A stretch of DNA of 64,000 nt from Anadara kagoshimensis (taxonomy: Eukaryota > Mollusca > Bivalvia > Arcoida > Arcidae): positions 6,397,298-6,461,297 of the forward strand of contig CM037863.1 in NCBI GenBank assembly GCA_021292105.1, in the 5' to 3' direction. The notes under the pieces were generated by a model, which searched no databases, had not been told where the DNA came from, and was given only the letters and a program-made list of their open reading frames with translations. The position numbers and the translations under genes are program-made. Shown here piece after piece: positions 8,512 to 23,144 of this stretch; within the stretch, counting starts at the first letter, position 1; every line of letters begins with the position of its first letter.

Positions 8512-11500
8512 CACAATCACTTAGAACAATAATCACATTGTTCAGTCTATAAGGGGCCAATCACTTAGAACAATAATCACAGTTATCAGTCATTAAGGGG
8601 CCAATCACTTAGAACAATAATCACAGTGTTCAGTCTATTAGGGACCAATCACTTAGAACAATAATCACAGTGATCAGTCTATAAGGGGCCAATCACTTAG
8701 AACAATAATCACAGTGTTCAGTCTATAAGGGGCCAATCACTTAGAACAATAATCACAGTGTTCAGTCTATAAGGGGCCAATCACTTAGAACAATAATCAC
8801 AGTTATCAGTCATTAAGGGACCAATCACTTAGAACAATAATCACAGTGATCAGTCTATAAGGGGCCAATCACTTAGAACAATAATCACAGTGATCAGTCT
8901 ATAAGGGGCCAATCACTTAGAACAATAATCACAGTGTTCAGTCTATAAGGGGCCAATCACTTAGAACAATAATCACAGTGTTCAGTCTATAAGGGCCAAT
9001 CACTTAGAACAATAATCACAGTGATCAGTCTATAAGGGGCCAATCACTTAGAACAATAATCACAGTGTTCAGTCTATAAGGGGCCAATCACTTAGAACAA
9101 TAATCACAGTGTTCAGTCTATAAGGGGCCAATCACTTAGAACAATAATCACAGTTATCAGTCATTAAGGGACCAATCACTTAGAACAATAATCACAGTGA
9201 TCAGTCTATAAGGGGCCAATCACTTAGAACAATAATCACAGTAATCAGTCTATAAGGGGCCAATCACTTAGAACAATAATCACAGTGATCAGTCTATAAG
9301 GGGCCAATCACTTAGAACAATAATCACAGTGTTCAGTCTATAAGGGGCCAATCACTTAGAACAATAATCACAGTAATCAGTCTATAAGGGGCCAATCACT
9401 TAGAACAATAATCACAGTAATCAGTCTATAAGGGGCCAATCACTTAGAACAATAATCACAGTGATCAGTCTATAAGGGGCCAATCACTTAGAACAATAAT
9501 CACAGTGTTCAGTCTATAAGGGGCCAATCACTTAGAACAATAATCACAGTGTTCAGTCTATAAGGGGCCAATCACTTAGAACAATAATCACAGTGATCAG
9601 TCTATAAGGGACCAATCACTTAGAACAATAATCACAGTTATCAGTCATTAAGGGGCCAATCACTTAGAACAATAATCACAGTGATCAGTCTATAAGGGGC
9701 CAATCACTTAGAACAATAATCACAGTGTTCAGTCTATAAGGGGCCAATCACTTAGAACAATAATAACAGTGATCAGTCTATAAGGGGCCAATCACTTAGA
9801 ACAATAATTACAGTGTTCAGTCTATAAGGGGCCAATCACTTAGAACAATAATCACAGTTATCAGTCATTAAGGGACCAATCACTTAGAACAATAATCACA
9901 GTGATCAGTCTATAAGGGGCCAATCACTTAGAACAATAATCACAGTGTTCAGTCTATAAGGGGCCAATCACTTAGAACAATAATAACAGTGATCAGTCTA
10001 TAAGGGGCCAATCACTTAGAACAATAATCACAGTGTTCAGTCTATAAGGGGCCAATCACTTAGAACAATAATAACAGTGATCAGTCTATAAGGGGCCAAT
10101 CACTTAGAACAATAATCACAGTGTTCAGTCTATAAGGGGCCAATCACTTAGAACAATAATAACAGTAATCAGTCTATAAGGGGCCAATCACTTAGAACAA
10201 TAATCACAGTGTTCAGTCTATAAGGGGCCAATCACTTAGAACAATAATCACAGTGTTCAGTCTATAAGGGGCCAATCACTTACAACAATAATTACAGTGT
10301 TCAGTCTATAAGGGGCCAATCACTTAGAACAATAATCACAGTTATCAGTCATTAAGGGACCAATCACTTAGAACAATAATCACAGTGATCAGTCTATAAG
10401 GGGCCAATCACTTAGAACAATAATCACAGTAATCAGTCTATAAGGGGCCAATCACTTAGAACAATAATCACAGTGATCAGTCTATAAGGAGCCAATCACT
10501 TAGAACAATAATCACAGTTATCAGTCATTAAGGGACCAATCACTTAGAACAATAATCACAGTGTTCAGTCTATAAGGGGCCAATCACTTAGAACAATAAT
10601 CACAGTGATCAGTCTATAAGGGGCCAATCACTTACAACAATAATCAAAGTGATCAGTCTATAAGGGGCCAATCACTTAGAACAATAATCACAGTGTTCAG
10701 TCTATAAGGGGCCAATCACTTAGAACAATAACCACAGTGTTCAGTCTATAAGGGGCCAATCACTTAGAACAATAATCACAGTAATCAGTCTATAAGGGGC
10801 CAATCACTTAGAACAATAATCACAGTGTTCAGTCTATAAGAAGCCAATCACTTAGAACAATAATCACAGTGTTCAGTCTATAAGGGGCCAATCACTTAGA
10901 ACAATAATCACAGTGTTCAGTCTATAAGGGGCCAATCACTTAGAACAATAACCACAGTGTTCAGTCTATAAGGGGCCAATCACTTAGAACAATAATCACA
11001 GTAATCAGTCTATAAGGGGCCAATCACTTAGAACAATAATCACAGTGTTCAGTCTATAAGGGGCCAATCACTTAGAACAATAACCACAGTGTTCAGTCTA
11101 TAAGGGGCCAATCACTTAGAACAATAATCACAGTAATCAGTCTATAAGGGGCCAATCACTTAGAACAATAATCACAGTGATCAGTCTATAAGGGGCCAAT
11201 CACTTAGAACAATAATCACAGTATTCAGTCTATAAGGGGCCAATCACTTAGAACAATAATAACAGTGTTCAGTCTATAAGAGGCCAATCACTTAGAACAA
11301 TAATCACAGTGATCAGTCTATAAGGGGCCAATCACTTAGAACAATAATCACAGTAATCAGTCTATAAGGGGCCAATCACTTAGAACAATAACCACAGTGT
11401 TCAGTCTATAAGGGGCCAATCACTTAGAACAATAACCACAGTGATCAGTCTATAAGGGACCAATCACTTAGAACAATAATCACAGTGTTCAGTCTATAAG

Positions 11501-14500
11501 GGGCCAATCACTTAGAACAATAATCACATTGTTCAGTCTATAAGGGGCCAATCACTTAGAACAATAATCACAGTGTTCAGTCTATAAGGGGCCAATCACT
11601 TAGAACAATAATCACAGTAATCAGTCTATAAGGGGCCAATCACTTAGAACAATAATCACAGTGTTCAGTCTATAAGGGGCCAATCACTTACAACAATAAT
11701 AACAGTGTTCAGTCTATAAGGGACCAATCACTTAGAACAATAATCACAGTGATCAGTCTATAAGGGGCCAATCACTTAGAACAATAATCACAGTGTTCAG
11801 TCTATAAGGGGACAATCACTTAGAACAATAATCACAGTGTTCAGTCTATAAGGGGCCAATCACTTAGAACAATAATCACAGTGATCAGTCTATAAGAGGC
11901 CAATCACTTAGAACAAAAATCACAGTAATCAGTCTATAAGGGGCCAATCACTTAGAACAATAATCACAGTGTTCAGTCTATAAGGGGCCAATCACTTAGA
12001 ACAATAACCACAGTGTTCAGTCTATAAGAGGCCAATCACTTAGAACAATAATCACAGTGATCAGTCTATAAGGGGCCAATCACTTAGAACAATAATCACA
12101 GTAATCAGTCTATAAGGGGCCAATCACTTAGAACAATAACCACAGTGTTCAGTCTATAAGGGGCCAATCACTTAGAACAATAACCACAGTGATCAGTCTA
12201 TAAGGGGCCAATCACTTAGAACAATAATCACAGTGATCAGTCTATAAGGGGCCAATCACTTAGAACAATAATCACAGTAATCAGTCTATAAGGGGCCAAT
12301 CACTTAGAACAATAACCACAGTGTTCAGTCTATAAGGGGCCAATCACTTAGAACAATAACCACAGTGATCAGTCTATAAGGGACCAATCACTTAGAACAA
12401 TAATCACAGTGTTCAGTCTATAAGGGGCCAATCACTTAGAACAATAATCACATTGTTCAGTCTATAAGGGGCCAATCACTTAGAACAATAATCACAGTGT
12501 TCAGTCTATAAGGGGCCAATCACTTAGAACAATAATCACAGTAATCAGTCTATAAGGGGCCAATCACTTAGAACAATAATCACAGTGTTCAGTCTATAAG
12601 GGGCCAATCACTTACAACAATAATAACAGTGTTCAGTCTATAAGGGACCAATCACTTAGAACAATAATCACAGTGATCAGTCTATAAGGGGCCAATCACT
12701 TAGAACAATAATCACAGTGTTCAGTCTATAAGGGCCAATCACTTAGAACAATAATCACAGTGTTCAGTCTATAAGGGGCCAATCACTTAGAACAATAATC
12801 ACAGTGTTCAGTCTATAAGGGGCCAATTACTTAGAACAATAATCACAGTGTTCAGTCTATAAGGGGCCAATCACTTAGAACAATAATCACAGTGTTCAGT
12901 CTATAAGGGGCCAATCACTTAGAACAATAATCACAGTGTTCAGTCTATAAGGGGCCAATCACTTAGAACAATAATCACAGTGTTCAGTCTACAAGGGGCC
13001 AATCACTTAGAACAATAATCACAGTGATCAGTCTATAAGGGGCCAATCACTTAGAACAGTAATCACAGTGTTCAGTCTATAAGAGGCCAATCACTTAGAA
13101 CAATAATCACAGTGTTCAGTCTATAAGGGGCCAATCACTTAGAACAATAATCACAGTGTTCAGTCTATAAGGGGCCAATCACTTACAACAATAATAACAG
13201 TGTTCAGTCTATAAGAGGCCAATCACTTAGAACAATAATCACAGTGATCAGTCTATAAGGGGCCAATCACTTAGAACAATAATCACAGTGTTCAGTCTAT
13301 AAGGGGCCAATCACTTAGAACAATAATCACAGTGATCAGTCTATAAGGGGCCAATCACTTAGAACAATAATCACAGTGTTCAGTCTATAAGGGGCCAATC
13401 ACTTAGAACAATAATCACAGTGTTCAGTCTATAAGGGGCCAATCACTTAGAACAATAATCACAGTGTTCAGTCTATAAGAGGCCAATCACTTAGAACAAT
13501 AATCACAGTGATCAGTCTATAAGAGGCCAATCACTTAGAACAATAATCACAGTGATCAGTCTATAAGGGGCCAATCACTTTAAACAATAACCACAGTGTT
13601 CAGTCTATAAGGGGCCAATCACTTAGAACAATAATCACAGTGTTCAGTCTATAAGGGGCCAATCACTTAGAACAATAATCACAGTGATCAGTCTATAAGG
13701 AGCCAATCACTTAGAACAATAATCACAGTGATCAGTCTATAAGAGGCCAATCACTTAGAACAATAATCACAGTGTTCAGTCTATAAGGGACCAATCACTT
13801 GGAACAATAATCACAGTGTTCAGTCTATAAGGGACCAATCACTTGGAACAATAATCACAGTGATCAGTCTATAAGGGGCCAATCACTTAGAACAATAATC
13901 ACAGTGTTCAGTCTATAAGGGGCCAATCACTTAGAACAGTAATCACAGTGATCAGTCTATAAGGGGCCAATCACTTAGAACAATAATCACAGTGTCCAGT
14001 CTATAAGGGGCCAATCACTTGGAACAATAATCACAGTGTTCAATCTACAAGGGGCCAATCACTTAGAACAATAATCACAGTGTTCAGTCTATAAGGGGCC
14101 AATCACTTACAACAATAATCACAGTGATCAGTCTATAGAGGCCAATCACTTAGAACAATAATCACAGTGTTCAGTCTATAAGGGGCCAATCACTTAGAAC
14201 AATAATCACAGTGTTCAGTCTATAAGGGGCCAATCACTTAGAACAATAATCACAGTGATCAGTCTATAAGGGGCCAATCACTTAGAACAATAATCACAGT
14301 GTTCAGTCTACAAGGGGCCAATCACTTGAACAATAATCACAGTGATCAGTTCTATAAAGGGCCAATCACTTAGAACAATAATAACAGTATTCAGTCTATA
14401 AGAGGCCAATCACTTAGAACAATAATCACAGTGTTCAGTCTACAAGGGGCCAATCACTTGGAACAATAATCACAGTGATCAGTCTATAAAGGGCCAATCA

Positions 14501-17500
14501 CTTAGAACAATAATCACAGTGATCAGTCTATAAGGGGCCAATCACTTAGAACAATAATCACAGTAATCAGTCTATAAAGGGCCAATCACTTAGAACAATA
14601 ATAACAGTATTCAGTCTATAAGAGGCCAATCACTTAGAACAATAATCACAGTGTTCAGTCTACAAGGGGCCAATCACTTAGAACAATAATCACAGTTATC
14701 AGTCATTAAGGGACCAATCACTTAGAACAATAATCACAGTGATCAGTCTATAAGGGGCCAATCACTTAGAACAATAATCACAGTAATCAGTCTATAAGGG
14801 GCCAATCACTTAGAACAATAATCACAGTGTTCAGTCTATAAGGGGCCAATCACTTAGAACAATAATCACAGTGTTCAGTCTATAAGGGGCCAATCACTTA
14901 CAACAATAATTACAGTGTTCAGTCTATAAGGGGCCAATCACTTAGAACAATAATCACAGTTATCAGTCTATAAGGGGCCAATCACTTAGAACAATAATCA
15001 CAGTGTTCAGTCTATAAGGGGCCAATCACTTAGAAAATAATCACAGTGATCAGTCTATAAGGGGCCAATCACTTAGAACAATAATCACAGTGTTCAGTCT
15101 ATAAGGGGCCAATCACTTAGAACAATAATCACAGTGTTCAGTCTATAAGGGGCCAATCACTTAGAACAATAATCACAGTGTTCAGTCTATAAGAGGCCAA
15201 TCACTTAGAACAATAATCACAGTGATCAGTCTATAAGAGGCCAATCACTTAGAACAATAATCACAGTGATCAGTCTATAAGGGGCCAATCACTTTAAACA
15301 ATAACCACAGTGTTCAGTCTATAAGGGGCCAATCACTTAGAACAATAATCACAGTGTTCAGTCTATAAGGGGCCAATCACTTAGAACAATAATCACAGTG
15401 ATCAGTCTATAAGGAGCCAATCACTTAGAACAATAATCACAGTGATCAGTCTATAAGAGGCCAATCACTTAGAACAATAATCACAGTGTTCAGTCTATAA
15501 GGGACCAATCACTTGGAACAATAATCACAGTGTTCAGTCTATAAGGGACCAATCACTTGGAACAATAATCACAGTGATCAGTCTATAAGGGGCCAATCAC
15601 TTAGAACAATAATCACAGTGTTCAGTCTATAAGGGGCCAATCACTTAGAACAGTAATCACAGTGATCAGTCTATAAGGGGCCAATCACTTAGAACAATAA
15701 TCACAGTGTCCAGTCTATAAGGGGCCAATCACTTGGAACAATAATCACAGTGTTCAATCTACAAGGGGCCAATCACTTAGAACAATAATCACAGTGTTCA
15801 GTCTATAAGGGGCCAATCACTTACAACAATAATCACAGTGATCAGTCTATAGAGGCCAATCACTTAGAACAATAATCACAGTGTTCAGTCTATAAGGGGC
15901 CAATCACTTAGAACAATAATCACAGTGTTCAGTCTATAAGGGGCCAATCACTTAGAACAATAATCACAGTGATCAGTCTATAAGGGGCCAATCACTTAGA
16001 ACAATAATCACAGTGTTCAGTCTACAAGGGGCCAATCACTTGGAACAATAATCACAGTGATCAGTCTATAAAGGGCCAATCATTTAGAACAATAATAACA
16101 GTATTCAGTCTATAAGAGGCCAATCACTTAGAACAATAATCACAGTGTTCAGTCTACAAGGGGCCAATCACTTGGAACAATAATCACAGTGATCAGTCTA
16201 TAAAGGGCCAATCACTTAGAACAATAATCACAGTGATCAGTCTATAAGGGGCCAATCACTTAGAACAATAATCACAGTAATCAGTCTATAAAGGGCCAAT
16301 CACTTAGAACAATAATAACAGTATTCAGTCTATAAGAGGCCAATCACTTAGAACAATAATCACAGTGTTCAGTCTACAAGGGCCAATCACTTAGAACAAT
16401 AATCACAGTTATCAGTCATTAAGGGACCAATCACTTAGAACAATAATCACAGTGATCAGTCTATAAGGGGCCAATCACTTAGAACAATAATCACAGTAAT
16501 CAGTCTATAAGGGGCCAATCACTTAGAACAATAATCACAGTGTTCAGTCTATAAGGGGCCAATCACTTAGAACAATAATCACAGTGTTCAGTCTATAAGG
16601 GCCAATCACTTACAACAATAATTACAGTGTTCAGTCTATAAGGGGCCAATCACTTAGAACAATAATCACAGTTATCAGTCATTAAGGGACCAATCACTTA
16701 GAACAATATCACAGTGATCAGTCTATAAGGGGCCAATCACTTAGAACAATAATCACAGTAATCAGTCTATAAGGGGCCAATCACTTAGAACAATAATCAC
16801 AGTGATCAGTCTATAAGGAGCCAATCACTTAGAACAATAATCACAGTTATCAGTCATTAAGGGACCAATCACTTAGAACAATAATCACAGTGTTCAGTCT
16901 ATAAGGGGCCAATCACTTAGAACAATAATCACAGTGATCAGTCTATAAGGGGCCAATCACTTACAACAATAATCAAAGTGATCAGTCTATAAGGGGCCAA
17001 TCACTTAGAACAATAATCACAGTGTTCAGTCTATAAGGGCCAATCACTTAGAACAATACCACAGTGTTCAGTCTATAAGGGGCCAATCACTTAGAACAAT
17101 AATCACAGTAACAGTCTATAAGGGGCCAATCACTTAGAACAATAATCACAGTGTTTCAGTCTATAAGAAGCCAATCACTTAGAACAATAATCACAGTGTT
17201 CAGTCTATAAGGGGCCAATCACTTAGAACAATAATCACAGTGTTCAGTCTATAAGGGGCCAATCACTTAGAACAATAACCACAGTGTTCAGTCTATAAGG
17301 GGCCAATCACTTAGAACAATAATCACAGTATCAGTCTATAAGGGGCCAATCACTTAGAACAATAATCACAGTGTTCAGTCTATAAGGGGCCAATCACTTA
17401 GAACATAACCACAGTGTTCAGTCTATAAGGGGCCAATCACTTAGAACAATAATCACAGTAATCATCCTATAAGGGGCCAATCACTTAGAACAATAATCAC

Positions 17501-20500
17501 AGTGATCAGTCTATAAGGGGCCAATCACTTAGAACAATAATCACAGTATTCAGTCTATAAGGGGCCAATCACTTAGAACAATAATACAGTGTTCAGTCTA
17601 TAAGAGGCCAATCACTTAGAACAATAATCACAGTGATCAGTCTATAAGGGGCCAATCACTTAGAACAATAATCACAGTAATCAGTCTATAAGGGCCAATC
17701 ACTTAGAACAATAACCACAGTGTTCAGTCTATAAGGGCCAATCACTTAGAACAATAACCACAGTGATCAGTCTATAAGGGACCAATCACTTAGAACAATA
17801 ATCACAGTGTTCAGTCTATAAGGGCCAATCACTTAGAACAATAATCACATTGTTCAGTCTATAAGGGGCCAATCACTTAGAACAATAATCACAGTGTTCA
17901 GTCTATAAGGGGCCAATCACTTAGAACAATAATCACAGTAATCAGTCTATAAGGGGCCAATCACTTAGAACAATAATCACAGTGTTCAGTCTATAAGGGG
18001 CCAATCACTTACCAATAATAACAGTGTTTCAGTCTATAAGGGACCAATCACTTAGAACAATAATCACAGTGATCAGTCTATAAGGGCCAATCACTTAGAA
18101 CAATAATCACAGTGTTCAGTCTATAAGGGGACAATCACTTAGAACAATAATCACAGTGTTCAGTCTATAAGGGGCCAATCACTTAGAACAATAATCACAG
18201 TGATCAGTCTATAAGAGGCCAATCACTTAGAACAAAAATCACAGTAATCAGTCTATAAGGGGCCAATCACTTAGAACAATAATCACAGTGTTCAGTCTAT
18301 AAGGGGCCAATCACTTAGAACAATAACCACAGTGTTCAGTCTATAAGAGGCCAATCACTTAGAACAATAATCACAGTGATCAGTCTATAAGGGGCCAATC
18401 ACTTAGAACAATAATCACAGTAATCAGTCTATAAGGGGCCAATCACTTAGAACAATAACCACAGTTGTTCAGTCTATAAGGGCCAATCACTTAGAACAAT
18501 AACCACAGTGTCAGTCTATAAGGGGCCAATCACTTAGAACAATAATCCAGTGATCAGTCTATAAGGGGCCAATCACTTAGAACATAATCACAGTAATCAG
18601 TCTATAAGGGGCCAATCACTTAGAACAATACCACAGTGTTCAGTCTATAAGGGGCCAATCACTTAGAACAATAACCACAGTGATCAGTCTATAGGGACCA
18701 ATCACTTAGAACAATAATCACAGTGTTCAGTCTATAAGGGGCCAATCACTTAGAACAATAATCACATTGTTCAGTCTATAAGGGGCCAATCACTTAGAAC
18801 AATAATCACAGTGTTCAGTCTATAAGGGGCCAATCACTTAGAACAATAATCACAGTATCAGTCTATAAGGGGCCAATCACTTAGAACAATAATCACAGTG
18901 TTCAGTCTATAAGGGGCCAATCACTTCAACAATAATAACAGTGTTCAGTCTATAAGGGACCAATCACTTAGAACAATAATCACAGTGATCAGTCTATAAG
19001 GGGCCAATCACTTAGAACAATAATCACAGTGTTCAGTCTATAAGGGGCCAATCACTTAGAACAATAATCACAGTGTTCAGTCTATAAGGGGCCAATCACT
19101 TAGAACAATAATCACAGTGTTCAGTCTATAAGGGGCCAATTACTTAGAACAATAATCACAGTGTTCAGTCTATAAGGGGCCAATCACTTAGAACAATAAT
19201 CACAGTGTTCAGTCTATAAGGGGCCAATCACTTAGAACAATAATCACAGTGTTCAGTCTATAAGGGGCCAATCACTTAGAACAATAATCACAGTGTTCAG
19301 TCTACAAGGGGCCAATCACTTAGAACAATAATCACAGTGATCAGTCTATAAGGGGCCAATCACTTAGAACAATAATCACAGTAATCAGTCTATAAGGGGC
19401 CAATCACTTAGAACAATAACCACAGTGTTCAGTCTATAAGGGGCCAATCACTTAGAACAATAATCACAGTAAATCAGTCTATAAGGGCCAATCACTTAGA
19501 ACAATAATCACAGTGTTCAGTCTATAAGAAGCCAATCACTTAGAACAATAATCACAGTGTTCTCAGTCTATAAGGGGCCAATCACTTAGAACAATATCAC
19601 AGTGTTCAGTCTATAAGGGGCCAATCACTTAGAACAATAACACAGTGTTCAGTCTATAAGGGGCCAATCACTTAGAACAATAATCACAGTAATCAGTCTA
19701 TAAGGGGCCAATCACTTAGAACATAATCACAGTGTTCAGTCTATAAGGGGCCAATCACTTAGAACAATAACCACAGTGTTCAGTCTATAAGGGGCCAATC
19801 ACTTAGAACAATAATCACAGTAATCAGTCTATAAGGGCCAATCACTTAGAACAATAATCACAGTGATCAGTCTATAAGGGCCAATCACTTAGAAACAATA
19901 ATCCAGTATTCAGTCTCTAAGGGGCCAATCCACTTAGAACATAATAACAGTGTTCAGTCTATAAGAGGCCAATCACTTAGAACAATAATCACAGTGATCA
20001 GTCTATAAGGGGCCAATCACTTAGAACAATAATCACAGTAATCAGTCTATAAGGGGCCAATCACTTAGAACAATAAACACAGTGTTCAGTCTATAAGGGG
20101 CCAATCACTTAGAACAATAACACAGTGATCAGTCTATAAGGGACCAATCACTTAGAACAATAATCACAGTGTTCAGTCTATAAGGGCCAATCACTTAGAA
20201 CATAATCACATGTTCAGTCTATAAGGGCCAATCACTTAGAACAATAATCACAGTGTTCAGTCTATAAGGGGCCAATCACTTGGAACAATAATCACAGTGT
20301 TCAATCTACAAGGGGCCAATCACTTAGAACAATAATCACAGTGTTCAGTCTATAAAGGGGCCAATCACTTACAACAATAATCACAGTGATCAGTCTATAG
20401 AGGCCAATCACTTAGAACAATAATCACAGTGTTCAGTCTATAAGGGGCCAATCACTAGAACAATAATCACAGTGTTCAGTCTATAAGGGGCCAATCACTT

Positions 20501-22144
20501 AGAACAATAATCACAGTGATCAGTCTATAAGGGGCCAATCACTTAGAACAATAATCACAGTGTTCAGTCTACAGGGGCCAATCACTTGGAACAATAATCA
20601 CAGTGATCAGTCTATAAAGGGCCAATCATTTAGAACAATAATAACAGTATTCAGTCTATAATGCCAATCACTTAGAACAATAATCACAGTGTTTCAGTCT
20701 ACAATGGGGCCAATCACTTGGAACAATAATCACAGTGATCAGTCTATAAAGGCCAATCACTTAGAACATAATCACAGTGATCAGTCGATAAGGGGCCAAT
20801 CACTTAGAACAATAATCACAGTAATCAGTCTATAAGGGCCAATCACTTAGAACAATAATAACAGTATTCAGTCTATAAGAGGCCAATCACTTAGAACAAT
20901 AATCACAGTGTTCAGTCTACAAGGGGCCAATCACTTAGAACAATAATCACAGTTATCAGTCATTAAGGGACCAATCACTTAGAACAATAATCACAGTGAT
21001 CAGTCTATAAGGGCCAATCACTTAGAACAATAATCACAGTAATCCGTCTATAAGGGGCCAATCACTTAGAACAATAATCACAGTGTTCAGTCTATAAGGG
21101 GCCAATCACTTAGAACAATAATCACAGTGTTCAGTCTATAAGGGGCCAATCACTTACAACAATAATTACAGTGTTCAGTCTATAAGGGGCCAATCACTTA
21201 GAACAATAATCACAGTTATCAGTCATTAAGGGACCAATCACTTAGAACAATAATCACAGTGATCAGTCTATAAGGGCCAATCACTTAGAAATAATCACAG
21301 TATCAGTCTATAAGGGGCCAATCACTTAGAACAATAATCACAGTGATCAGTCTATAGGAGCCAATCACTTAGAACAATAATCACAGTTATCAGTCATTAA
21401 GGGACCAATCACTTAGAACAATAATCACAGTGTTCAGTCTATAAGGGGCCAATCACTTAGAACAATAATCACAGTGATCATCTATAAGGGGCCAATCACT
21501 TACAACAATAATCAAAGTGATCAGTCTATAAGGGGCAATCACTTAGAACAATAATCACAGTGTTCAGTCTATAAGTGGCCAATCACTTAGAACAATACCA
21601 CAGTGTTCAGTCTATAAGGGGCCAATCACTTAGAACAATAATCACAGTAATCATCTATAAGGGCCATCACTTAGAACAATAATCACAGTGTTCAGTCTAT
21701 AAGAAGCCATCACTTAGAAACAATAATCACAGTGTTCAGTCTATAAGGGGCCAATCACTTAGAACAATAATCACAGTGTTCAGTCTATAAGGGGCCAATC
21801 CACTTAGAACATAACCACAGTTGTTCAGTCTATAAGGGCCAATCACTTAGAACAATAATCCAGTAATCAGTCTATAAGGGGCCATCACTTAGAACAATAA
21901 TCACAGTGTTTCGATCTATAAGGGGCCAATCACTTAGAACAATAACCACAGTGTTCAGTTCTATAAGGGGCCAATCACTTAGACAATAATCACAGTAATC
22001 AGTCTATAAGGGGCCAATCACTTAGAACAATAATCACAGTGATCAGTCTATAAGGGGCCAATCACTTAGAACAATAATCACAGTATTCAGTCTATAAGGG
22101 GCCAATCACTTAGAACAATAATAACAGTGTTCAGTCTATAAGAG
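8512..22144. repeat. 44-bp satellite array, about 310 copies
   Basis: The unit is GGGGCCAATCACTTAGAACA followed by ATAATCACAGTGTTCAGTCT and ATAA (44 bp), in one orientation throughout. The main variable site is the TG(T/A)TCAG, TAATCAG or TTATCAG position. A GGGACCAATC plus TCATTAAGG variant recurs at intervals. Rare variants recur at fixed long distances, showing higher-order duplication. From about 16.6 kb to the gap, single-base losses and gains become dense, whereas the first 8 kb is nearly clean. The array starts about 18 bp after the MSH6 donor at 8493 and runs into the N gap. No coding or RNA gene is present inside. Confidence 0.98.
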
Positions 22145-23144
22145 NNNNNNNNNNNNNNNNNNNNNNNNNNNNNNNNNNNNNNNNNNNNNNNNNNNNNNNN
22201 NNNNNNNNNNNNNNNNNNNNNNNNNNNNNNNNNNNNNNNNNNNNNNNNNNNNNNNNNNNNNNNNNNNNNNNNNNNNNNNNNNNNNNNNNNNNNNNNNNNN
22301 NNNNNNNNNNNNNNNNNNNNNNNNNNNNNNNNNNNNNNNNNNNNNNNNNNNNNNNNNNNNNNNNNNNNNNNNNNNNNNNNNNNNNNNNNNNNNNNNNNNN
22401 NNNNNNNNNNNNNNNNNNNNNNNNNNNNNNNNNNNNNNNNNNNNNNNNNNNNNNNNNNNNNNNNNNNNNNNNNNNNNNNNNNNNNNNNNNNNNNNNNNNN
22501 NNNNNNNNNNNNNNNNNNNNNNNNNNNNNNNNNNNNNNNNNNNNNNNNNNNNNNNNNNNNNNNNNNNNNNNNNNNNNNNNNNNNNNNNNNNNNNNNNNNN
22601 NNNNNNNNNNNNNNNNNNNNNNNNNNNNNNNNNNNNNNNNNNNNNNNNNNNNNNNNNNNNNNNNNNNNNNNNNNNNNNNNNNNNNNNNNNNNNNNNNNNN
22701 NNNNNNNNNNNNNNNNNNNNNNNNNNNNNNNNNNNNNNNNNNNNNNNNNNNNNNNNNNNNNNNNNNNNNNNNNNNNNNNNNNNNNNNNNNNNNNNNNNNN
22801 NNNNNNNNNNNNNNNNNNNNNNNNNNNNNNNNNNNNNNNNNNNNNNNNNNNNNNNNNNNNNNNNNNNNNNNNNNNNNNNNNNNNNNNNNNNNNNNNNNNN
22901 NNNNNNNNNNNNNNNNNNNNNNNNNNNNNNNNNNNNNNNNNNNNNNNNNNNNNNNNNNNNNNNNNNNNNNNNNNNNNNNNNNNNNNNNNNNNNNNNNNNN
23001 NNNNNNNNNNNNNNNNNNNNNNNNNNNNNNNNNNNNNNNNNNNNNNNNNNNNNNNNNNNNNNNNNNNNNNNNNNNNNNNNNNNNNNNNNNNNNNNNNNNN
23101 NNNNNNNNNNNNNNNNNNNNNNNNNNNNNNNNNNNNNNNNNNNN
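22145..23144. other. Assembly gap, 1000 Ns
   Basis: Exactly 1000 Ns lie between the 44-bp satellite and the unrelated 170-bp satellite. The round length suggests a placeholder rather than a measured distance. Order, orientation and linkage of the two sides are not supported by the sequence itself. Confidence 0.99.

Noticed and set aside
8512-22144. CRISPR-like array
   Set aside because: All of the 44-bp unit is repeated; there are no unique spacers, no cas genes and the genome is eukaryotic.
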